Shown: one piece after another, positions 1-4,845 of the stretch | Numbering within the stretch: the first letter of the stretch is position 1 | How the letters are laid out: each line of letters opens with the position of its first letter | Source of the DNA: a virus | Length of the DNA: 45,968 nucleotides | IMG/VR virus record: IMGVR_UViG_3300027852_000062 | Location: 1-45,968 of that record | Direction: 5' to 3' (one strand) | Translations under genes and position numbers: made by a program | Notes under the pieces: generated by a model | The model's database searches: none | Told to the model about the DNA's origin: nothing | The model's input: the letters and a program-made list of their open reading frames with translations, nothing else

Positions 1-136
1 CCTGTATATTCATACACCTGTATATCCATACAGTACCTGTACACCTATACAGTACAATAATAATTACGTATAAAGGATGAATAATCATGCGGCCTGTAGC
101 TCATTCCTTGACCAATGTGACCATAATTGTCACTTA
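1..136. repeat. Terminal direct repeat, left copy
   Basis: These 136 bases recur as the last 136 bases of the window. Positions 11-136 are identical (126 bp) and only base 10 differs (t here, c at 45842). This is what a linearised circular assembly gives, or a short direct terminal repeat of the T7 kind (T7's is about 160 bp). The sequence cannot tell these apart. The left part carries three of the 16-bp CTGT-N8-ACAG boxes (2-17, 18-33, 37-52) and the right end carries a 17-bp palindrome. Confidence 0.9.
117..133. promoter_or_regulatory. 17-bp palindromic operator-like site, copy 1
   Basis: GTGAC-cataatt-GTCAC is a perfect inverted repeat. An identical copy lies 41 bp downstream, about four helical turns away, so a protein bound to both would sit on the same DNA face. 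It lies upstream of the first early gene. It resembles a CRP site at first sight, but the half-site spacing is wrong for TGTGA-N6-TCACA. The binding protein is unknown. The copy at 45949-45965 belongs to the terminal repeat. Confidence 0.55.
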
Positions 137-157
137 TCGCCCTAGAATGTCATCTAT

Positions 158-174
158 GTGACCATAATTGTCAC
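158..174. promoter_or_regulatory. 17-bp palindromic operator-like site, copy 2
   Basis: This is a second exact copy of GTGAC-N7-GTCAC with the same internal bases and the same flanks (tat before, tta after). The identical spacer and flanks suggest a recently duplicated or strongly selected protein-binding site ahead of the early operon rather than a chance palindrome. Confidence 0.55.
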
Positions 175-251
175 TTAAGCAAGTATCATACCAAGTAGTG
201 CTAATACCTAGAATGCTAATAGAATCAATGACTTAGGGTTATTTATCAAAG

Positions 252-279
252 TTGGCATGTACTCTGCATTGTGTATTGT
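252..279 (+). promoter_or_regulatory. Possible early sigma70-type promoter
   Basis: TTGGCA and TATTGT are separated by 16 bp, and the predicted start is about 20 bases before the first early gene. It matches the consensus only moderately. Position and direction fit host RNA polymerase starting early transcription just inside the control region, downstream of both 17-bp palindromes. Confidence 0.35.
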
Positions 280-306
280 TGATATTAACTGATAAGAGGT
301 AATAAG

Positions 307-525
307 ATGGTTAAAAATCATACTCTTGCCCTTCCTTCGACTAAAATAGTCCTTACTTATAAGGAAGGGGATAGCTTTATAATAGCTATGCACAAGGATA
401 TGTCTAGCAGGGCTTTTACACCTAAGAAGGGAGTAAAAGAGATAGAAAGATTTGTAAGGATACACAAAACAGAAAGATGTATAGCTATGTATTTTATTGA
501 TATGGCTTGCCTTTCTGTAAAGTAA
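307..525 (+). CDS. Small early protein, unknown function
   Basis: A 72-residue basic protein that I do not recognise. The start is supported by an AAGAGGT ribosome-binding site at the right distance. No membrane segment or known motif is visible, and the charge is spread evenly. It is the first gene rightward of the control region and is followed after 25 bases by another small gene with its own ribosome-binding site. Proteins in this position of podophage genomes often act on host functions, but nothing here shows that directly. Confidence 0.7.
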   Translation: MVKNHTLALPSTKIVLTYKEGDSFIIAMHKDMSSRAFTPKKGVKEIERFVRIHKTERCIAMYFIDMACLSVK

Positions 526-550
526 GACTAACTAAATAAGGTAACACAAT

Positions 551-835
551 ATGACGCAAGCTTATAGAACTAATGGTGGTACTGCCCAGTTTGTACAGGG
601 TGGTATCAAAGGGCAATGCCTTACACTTGGGCATAGGGAGTATCAACGTGGGTTTGATGATGCAAAAGGAGACAAGGCACCTATCTTGAATCCTAGCACA
701 TCTTACCAGCGTGGATACGATCAGTGCAAAGCTCAAGCTAGGAAGTTCCGTGACCAAGTAAACTTCCATAGGATTTGTAAGGAGTTAGGTCTCACTCCTC
801 ACGAGTTCAGGAAGTTGAAAGACATGCGTTTATAG
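551..835 (+). CDS. Small early protein with a duplicated YQRGxD motif
   Basis: A 94-residue protein of unknown function, preceded by an AAGGT ribosome-binding site. It carries two copies of a similar segment, YQRGFDDAK near residue 32 and YQRGYDQCK near residue 55, which points to an internal duplication. The C-terminal part (VNFHRICKELGLTPHEFRKL) looks like a short helical, possibly DNA-binding, segment, but I cannot place it in a family. It is co-oriented with the first early gene. Confidence 0.7.
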   Translation: MTQAYRTNGGTAQFVQGGIKGQCLTLGHREYQRGFDDAKGDKAPILNPSTSYQRGYDQCKAQARKFRDQVNFHRICKELGLTPHEFRKLKDMRL

Positions 836-865
836 TAGTTAAGTGTGTGTGTGTTATTAGTACCG

Positions 866-896
866 ATAGCATATTGCTCAGTTAGCAGTGTGCTAT
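866..896 (+). other. Intergenic hairpin
   Basis: The stem ATAGCA/TGCTAT encloses a second short stem (TGCT/AGCA) around the loop cagtt. It lies in the gap after the 94-residue gene. It has no U-tract, so it is more likely an RNA 3'-end or processing structure than an intrinsic terminator. Confidence 0.5.
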
Positions 897-934
897 GGCT
901 AGTAGTAATACCTTTAACTAAATAGGAGTAGTGC

Positions 935-1048
935 GTGTATAAGTATGAGCGGTTTAGTTTTGATGAAGCTATGCATGAAGCTTCGCTAATAGCATTCTAT
1001 TCTGTAGTGCATGGCGTGACTTATAGCGTAGCTAACAGTGCGTTTTGA
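935..1048 (+). CDS. Possible 37-residue protein with GTG start
   Basis: A short open frame of 37 codons begins at GTG, six bases after an AGGAG ribosome-binding site, in an otherwise empty gap. The product is soluble-looking and aromatic-rich (YKYERFSFDEAMHEAS...). It ends 28 bases before the next start. It contains the sequence atgcatg within a small hairpin (965-984) that resembles the intergenic hairpin family, but here the bases are coding. It could be spurious; the ribosome-binding site is the main support. Confidence 0.4.
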   Translation: MYKYERFSFDEAMHEASLIAFYSVVHGVTYSVANSAF

Positions 1049-1076
1049 TAAGCACAAAATTGATAAGGAGAATAAT

Positions 1077-1415
1077 ATGACAGTAGAACAAGACCTTAAG
1101 TCAACAATGCTGAAGAGGTTGCAAAAGATAACAGAGTATAGGGATAAACTAGCTGAACTAGAGAATGATCTAGGAGAGATAGCTTTCAACTACGCAATAG
1201 AAGTGACTAACGAGCACTGCAAGCTGTTCAATGCCAATGAGATAAGCGAGATATTAGAACAAGGGATGGATTACCCTAAAGAGAGTATGCCTCATTTCAT
1301 GGTAGTAGTGAAAGCTTTACAGCTTGGATTAGATATACGTTGCTTTAACTCTTTCGTTCAGTTAAATAAACTGATGCAAGTATTAGATAGTGTAAACTAC
1401 GTAGGTTTTAAGTAA
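1077..1415 (+). CDS. Small early coiled-coil protein
   Basis: A 112-residue protein of unknown function. I start it at the ATG eight bases after AAGGAG rather than at an ATG 13 codons upstream that has no ribosome-binding site. The N-terminal 50 residues are a charged helix with heptad character (LQKITEYRDKLAELENDL), suggesting a coiled coil and oligomerisation. The rest is mixed with no catalytic motif. A stem-loop follows its stop. Confidence 0.72.
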   Translation: MTVEQDLKSTMLKRLQKITEYRDKLAELENDLGEIAFNYAIEVTNEHCKLFNANEISEILEQGMDYPKESMPHFMVVVKALQLGLDIRCFNSFVQLNKLMQVLDSVNYVGFK

Positions 1416-1432
1416 TTAGTAGTTGACAATAC

Positions 1433-1462
1433 TAAGAGCATTGACTAAGCTCAGTGCTCTTA
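1433..1462 (+). other. 8-bp intergenic hairpin
   Basis: TAAGAGCA pairs perfectly with TGCTCTTA around a 14-base loop, just after the 112-residue gene. No U-run follows, so it is not a standard terminator. It is the first of several structures in the 310-base gap that ends at 1727. Confidence 0.5.
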
Positions 1463-1490
1463 CTAGTGTTAACTGATGAATAACAATAGC

Positions 1491-1528
1491 GGGAGGTAAA
1501 ACGATCTATGAATAGTAGTACTTCTTAA
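1491..1528 (+). other. Strong ribosome-binding site with a six-codon minigene
   Basis: GGGAGGT is followed at normal spacing by ATG and only five further codons before TAA (peptide MNSSTS). Such a strong site in front of so short a frame suggests a leader peptide, a ribosome-binding regulatory site or a relic. It lies directly upstream of a 22-bp hairpin. Confidence 0.35.
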
Positions 1529-1535
1529 CTTTTCT

Positions 1536-1601
1536 CTTAGCTCTAGACATAGCTACCTATTATGTATGTCTAGTTGATGGGTAGCTATATCTGGAGCTAA
1601 G
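1536..1601 (+). other. Long, nearly continuous 22-bp hairpin
   Basis: CTTAGCTC pairs with GAGCTAAG. ATAGCTACC pairs with GGTAGCTAT. The short segment between them pairs too, except for one mismatch and one wobble. The terminal loop is 22 bases. It is much stronger than chance and lies between the minigene and two GTCTTGCAAGAC palindromes (1606, 1667). A small CATGG-ttga-CCATG hairpin lies between those. It may be an RNase III site or a regulatory 5' leader for the 268-residue gene. Confidence 0.65.
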
Positions 1602-1605
1602 CGGT

Positions 1606-1678
1606 GTCTTGCAAGACAGCAACATGGTTGACCATGATAGGATAGTTATGCCTGTCACAATCAGGTGTCTTGCAAGAC
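1606..1678. repeat. Pair of GTCTTGCAAGAC palindromes
   Basis: Two perfect copies of the 12-bp palindrome GTCTTGCAAGAC stand at 1606-1617 and 1667-1678, both preceded by GGT. Further perfect or one-mismatch copies occur at 2301, 2668, 2885, 3337 and 5290, all in the early region. The first two lie directly ahead of the 268-residue gene, so an operator role is plausible, although some other copies are inside genes. Confidence 0.55.
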
Positions 1679-1727
1679 AAATGACTTAGCTCTTTAATGT
1701 GCAGTACAATTAAAGAGGTTCAAAGTT

Positions 1728-2534
1728 ATGAGTAGAATAAGCAATGAAGTGATTAACCTTAACAGTATCAAGGCAGATAGTTATAGCATCATTGATGCTT
1801 TTATCTGTGCTGATGCTGCTCAAGGCAGACTTGACAAGTACAAGGACTCGGCTGCTAGCTTGCTGTATGATTTAGCTATAAGTATATGGGCTAAAGATGC
1901 AAGCATGACTCCTTCCGAAGTACTCGAACAGTTCAATAGCGATCTTATGTCGGGTATCTCTAAGCATGTAGCGCAAGGTAACTTGACTGCAAGTTATGAG
2001 AAGGAGCATAAGAACATGATTAAGGCGTTCAATAAGATTCGTAACGCCCTTAAACGTGGTCTTGATATCCGCACACTGGGCAGCACTCACGCTTGTGAGA
2101 AAGCCGTAACTAATGCTAACAAAGCTGCTATTGAGACAGCCGAGAAAGCAGCTATTGAAGCGCAGGTGTCAGGTCTAGCTGAGAAACAAGGTATCACTAA
2201 GGATGAAGCTAGAGAAAAGTTGAGGAAGGCTGGTGTTGTGGATGTAGTAACGTCTAACAACTCAGACGAAACAGGGGCAGTCCGTGACAATCAAGGCACT
2301 GTCTTGCAAGACAGCAACGAAAGCAGCATCGATGATCAGCTAAGCAAGCTGTGCAGCAACCTTGACAAGAGCGAAGTCGAAGCAGTGATTGAAATGCTTT
2401 CTTCTCTTGACTATGTTATGCACAACAGGCCTGACCAAGGTAAGGCAATGCTTAACTCGTGGCAGACGAAAGCTAATAGTGCTAAGGCTAGCATTATGAG
2501 CAATCTAATTAAGCCTAGAAAGAAGGTAGGGTAA
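1728..2534 (+). CDS. Alanine-rich helical early protein, unknown function
   Basis: A 268-residue protein with an AGAGG ribosome-binding site. Residues 1-115 are predicted helical. Residues 125-165 are Ala/Glu/Lys-rich (NKAAIETAEKAAIEAQ) and likely a coiled coil. A polar linker (residues 170-200) precedes a second helical part, and the tail is basic (KPRKKVG). It has no membrane segment or enzyme motif. It is the largest gene of the first early cluster and ends in an intrinsic terminator. One GTCTTGCAAGAC palindrome lies inside it, coding for VLQDS. Confidence 0.75.
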   Translation: MSRISNEVINLNSIKADSYSIIDAFICADAAQGRLDKYKDSAASLLYDLAISIWAKDASMTPSEVLEQFNSDLMSGISKHVAQGNLTASYEKEHKNMIKAFNKIRNALKRGLDIRTLGSTHACEKAVTNANKAAIETAEKAAIEAQVSGLAEKQGITKDEAREKLRKAGVVDVVTSNNSDETGAVRDNQGTVLQDSNESSIDDQLSKLCSNLDKSEVEAVIEMLSSLDYVMHNRPDQGKAMLNSWQTKANSAKASIMSNLIKPRKKVG

Positions 2535-2560
2535 GTCTATCCTACTACCTAAGATAGAGT

Positions 2561-2625
2561 AGCAGCAATGGACATAGTGCTATGTGTACTGTGGTGCTCC
2601 ATTGTTGTTGCTTCTTTTTAATTTT
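2561..2625 (+). terminator. Intrinsic terminator after the first early cluster
   Basis: The arms AGCAGCAA/TTGTTGCT (one G-U pair) and TGGA/TCCA are separated by a three-base bulge, enclose a further ACATA/TATGT hairpin, and are followed at once by a T-rich run (tctttttaattttt). This is the best intrinsic terminator of the left arm. Confidence 0.7.
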
Positions 2626-2698
2626 TATCCGTTGCAAGTAGGGGTGGTCCCTCTTTTTTAAACCTTTGTCTTGCAAGATAACCTAGGGATTAACGAAA

Positions 2699-2944
2699 AT
2701 GATTAAGCTAACATTAGAGTTACCCCTTAGTCACGTAGTACTAAGGTGGGATGAATGTGACAAAATAGTTAAGGTGCACCCGTATGGTAGGACAGGTCCG
2801 TCTATTGTAGTCGAGCCTTGTATGGCCTCATTGAAGGTGCTTAACAGTAACGTAAGAGGAGGGATGTACATAAAGGATTATCGTATCTTGCAAGACACTC
2901 TCCAAACTATAGGTAACAGGGTGAGATACAATGCTACTGGCTAA
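2699..2944 (+). CDS. Small early protein, unknown function
   Basis: An 81-residue, beta-rich-looking protein with no recognised family. A weak AGGGA ribosome-binding site precedes it, and a GTCTTGCAAGAT palindrome lies about 20 bases upstream of the start. Its last codons overlap the start of a small membrane-protein frame, so translation may be coupled. Confidence 0.65.
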   Translation: MIKLTLELPLSHVVLRWDECDKIVKVHPYGRTGPSIVVEPCMASLKVLNSNVRGGMYIKDYRILQDTLQTIGNRVRYNATG

Positions 2945-3077
2945 GTTAGAGTTCCTGTTTATTATACTGGTACTCATGGAGTTCCAGGTCCTAATCCTAA
3001 CGTACCATATTTGGAGGGTAGAAAAGACAGTACGTCTTTACACCTTCAGGTACACTCAGAAGAAAAGAAGGGAGTAA
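2931..3077 (+). CDS. 48-residue single-span membrane protein
   Basis: A short frame starts inside the end of the previous gene, after AGGGTGAG. The N-terminal half is one hydrophobic span (residues 3-25, rich in L, I, F, V) and the C-terminal half is strongly basic, ending KKRRE. This favours an N-out/C-in inner-membrane peptide. Its stop lies within the ribosome-binding site region of the next small membrane gene. The function is unknown; holin-like or host-takeover roles are possible but unproven. Confidence 0.55.
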   Translation: MLLAKLEFLFIILVLMEFQVLILTYHIWRVEKTVRLYTFRYTQKKRRE

Positions 3078-3082
3078 GGAAT

Positions 3083-3232
3083 ATGTGTACAGTAGAACAC
3101 CTCCACCTTGTGTATATGGCGTTGTTCTTTGTGTGTATACAAAGCGCTTTCGTTTGCCGTATCATAATAGAAGCAAAGAGGATAGCTAGCTTACGATACT
3201 GTAAGTGTAATCAAATTAAAAAGAAGGAGTAA
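3083..3232 (+). CDS. 49-residue single-span membrane protein
   Basis: I start this at the ATG after AAGGGAG (MCTVEHLHLVYMALF...) rather than at an ATG 24 codons upstream that lacks a good ribosome-binding site. One hydrophobic span covers about residues 8-28 and is followed by a basic tail with three cysteines and KKKE at the end. It has the same design as the preceding 48-residue protein, so the two could act together in the membrane. It belongs to no recognised family. Confidence 0.6.
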   Translation: MCTVEHLHLVYMALFFVCIQSAFVCRIIIEAKRIASLRYCKCNQIKKKE

Positions 3233-3238
3233 TTAAAT

Positions 3239-3493
3239 ATGTACACAGATGCATTAGGGGTAACTCTATTCATATTCTTTGTTAATGTTATTAATGAAGT
3301 AAAATGCAGAGGGTTATCAGAGAAGAACTTCGAGCTGTCTTGCAAGGTAGATGATCTTGAGCAGCGTAGTAACTTGCTCTTAAGTCACATCCATTGGCTT
3401 GAGCTAGGCATAGCTAATGTAGAGAGGGAGAATAACGAACTCTTTAACTACATCTTTAAGTATCAGACACCTTGGGGAGGTGGGACAGTATGA
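3239..3493 (+). CDS. Membrane-anchored coiled-coil protein
   Basis: An 84-residue protein with a clear AAGGAG site. A hydrophobic N-terminal segment (residues 5-19, LGVTLFIFFVNVI) is followed by a long amphipathic helix (residues 30-70) typical of a coiled coil. The layout recalls small spanin-like or holin-accessory proteins, but there is no lipobox. The stop overlaps the next start (ATGA). A GTCTTGCAAGGT palindrome variant is within it. Confidence 0.68.
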   Translation: MYTDALGVTLFIFFVNVINEVKCRGLSEKNFELSCKVDDLEQRSNLLLSHIHWLELGIANVERENNELFNYIFKYQTPWGGGTV

Positions 3494-3765
3494 TTGTAGT
3501 GATCTATAATTTTGCAGCTAACATAGGCAGGGAGCTGCGTACCTACTTCAGTAGGGTTTACTATGGCTTGCCTTATCAAGGGTTTGACCAAGAACATATC
3601 GCATTCAAGTACAGCCAAGATGTTCAAGAGTTAATCTTTGCTGTAAGGATGTCTAATGCTGGTAACTTAGGTATTAGAAAGAAAGACTTGGATTCATTCC
3701 TTAACTATGACACACACGGAGGACTATTTCCTTATGAAAACAATAGTAAGAATGACAGTGGATGA
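3490..3765 (+). CDS. Small early protein, unknown function
   Basis: A 91-residue protein. I choose the ATG that overlaps the previous stop and follows GGAGGT, not a TTG six codons earlier. It is rich in aromatic residues (FSRVYYGLPYQGF) with no recognised motif and no membrane span. It overlaps the next gene by about 30 bases. Confidence 0.65.
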   Translation: MIVVIYNFAANIGRELRTYFSRVYYGLPYQGFDQEHIAFKYSQDVQELIFAVRMSNAGNLGIRKKDLDSFLNYDTHGGLFPYENNSKNDSG

Positions 3766-3937
3766 TGATGATACCTCCGCTGTTTACGGTGTAGATTTTA
3801 TTGATTGTCTTGTAGAACTAGAGAGGAGAGGCATAGTTCCAATGGATAGCTTACCTCACAAGTGTACCTTTGTCTCTCTACCTATGACTGATGAACTCTT
3901 CCATAGGTTCTTTGAGGTAGCTAACGAAGATTCTTAA
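3734..3937 (+). CDS. Small acidic early protein
   Basis: A 67-residue protein starting at an ATG ten bases after CGGAGGA. A run of four aspartates lies near residue 9, followed by a compact mixed alpha/beta-looking sequence. I find no family resemblance. An upstream in-frame ATG nine codons earlier is possible but lies before the ribosome-binding site. Confidence 0.6.
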   Translation: MKTIVRMTVDDDDTSAVYGVDFIDCLVELERRGIVPMDSLPHKCTFVSLPMTDELFHRFFEVANEDS

Positions 3938-3961
3938 TCAGAGTAATGAGGAGACTCTGCT

Positions 3962-4210
3962 ATGCAGAAGGTTAGGCAGTTAGATAGATACAGTAGGCGT
4001 AGACCTATTGAATCTGACGAGTATAAAGAAGGGAAGAAAGCTGCTATCTTATCTGTTAGTGAAGGGGTAGCAGTAGAGTGTCCCCATCACTCTGATAGTG
4101 GGAGATACTTAAGGTGGACGTTAGGGTATACTGATGAACTCTTAAGGATAACCTGCGCACTATGGGATAGGACTAAAGAGCCTGCCTACAGAGTACTGTA
4201 TTTAACTTGA
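3962..4210 (+). CDS. Small early protein, unknown function
   Basis: An 82-residue basic protein with a GAGGAG site. It has an Arg-rich N-terminus (RQLDRYSRRRP) and the segment DEYKEGKKAA, reminiscent of the YxxG segments of the 94-residue protein near the left end. It has no catalytic motif. It is the last gene of the first early block, and the first large structured noncoding region begins right after its stop. Confidence 0.65.
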   Translation: MQKVRQLDRYSRRRPIESDEYKEGKKAAILSVSEGVAVECPHHSDSGRYLRWTLGYTDELLRITCALWDRTKEPAYRVLYLT

Positions 4211-4252
4211 GCTTTGTTAGCTTAGGTGCAGCCCATGGTCGAGGGCTGATGT

Positions 4253-4273
4253 GTACCTTATGCATGTAGGTAC
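4253..4273 (+). other. Constant-loop hairpin, copy 1
   Basis: GTACCT/AGGTAC forms a six-bp stem around the nine-base loop TATGCATGT. It is one of at least seven left-arm intergenic hairpins with this loop but different stems. The loop centre ATGCAT is self-complementary, so two such loops could kiss. A second TATGCATGT at 4305-4313 lies in a larger loop without its own direct stem. Confidence 0.7.
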
Positions 4274-4384
4274 CTAAACAATAATATCGTAACCACAAAC
4301 TACCTATGCATGTCTTGTGTGTAGGCTACATCATTAAGATATAGAACTAATTCAGCTAGTTTATAGGCGATAAGAATAACCTGC

Positions 4385-4483
4385 GAGATAGTCATATACG
4401 CAGTGATAACGTAACCTGAATAGTAACATGTCTTAAACTCTGTAGCTTACATACCTAGTGCGTATGGGTCTTGCGACTATCTC
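4385..4483 (+). ncRNA. Long-range RNA domain closed by a 9-bp stem
   Basis: GAGATAGTC pairs exactly with GACTATCTC 81 bases later, and inside it ATACGC pairs with GCGTAT. The two stems stack with a small asymmetric interior. Two nested exact pairings at this distance are unlikely by chance in noncoding sequence. The inner 58 bases have no strong fold that I can see. Confidence 0.5.
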
Positions 4484-4845
4484 ACAAGGGCATGGAAGCG
4501 TTGTTCTTGTAGATTTAACTAGTGCATCATACCTTCTATCAGATTCACGGTCGGAACGTCCAACTGTAAATTGGAGTGCTGCCTTGTGCAGCTAGAAGAC
4601 TACGGCGAACAGCCGATAAGATCACTATCTTATTAGATAATCGTAACTCTTTCTATACTTGGCATAGCTTATCAAGGTTCGAATCCTTGTGCTCATTAGC
4701 ATGGCGGAAAGGGATAGGTAATTTTATGAATGTAGGTTACCTAAGGTATACGCAGTCAGTACATACACAGATATGTATTGGCTGAGTTGTGTCACAGATA
4801 AGGAATACCATTACTTTTGTCATCGTATACATAGGAGGACTAAAG

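Larger units (their letters stand above)
4211..4845 (+). ncRNA. Structured noncoding block A
   Basis: About 635 bases lack a convincing gene but are dense in stems. Visible are CAGCCC/GGGCTG (about 4229-4248), the constant-loop hairpin at 4253-4273, a domain closed by GAGATAGTC/GACTATCTC (4385-4393 with 4475-4483) with an inner ATACGC/GCGTAT stem, a tRNA-Tyr-like anticodon arm (4559-4575, loop CTGTAAA), GCTGC/GCAGC, CGGC/GCCG, ATAAGAT/ATCTTAT, and a perfect T-arm-like hairpin CAAGG-TTCGAAT-CCTTG (4673-4689). I could not close a full cloverleaf. It is probably one or more structured RNAs or a long structured leader of the orphan gene downstream. Confidence 0.5.

Noticed and set aside
116-134. 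CRP binding site
   Set aside because: TGTGA and TCAC are present, but nine bases apart instead of six.
965-984. GAAGCT/AGCTTC hairpin around atgcatga as a member of the constant-loop family
   Set aside because: The loop has eight bases and a different 3' end, and it lies in a plausible small coding frame; probably coincidence.
4559-4696. Complete functional tRNA-Tyr
   Set aside because: Anticodon arm and T-arm are present, but no acceptor partner for tgctcat and no D-arm with normal spacing could be found by eye.
4576-4785. 69-residue frame upstream of the orphan gene
   Set aside because: It has no ribosome-binding site, a cysteine- and arginine-rich composition unlike its neighbours, and it runs straight through the tRNA-like hairpins of block A.
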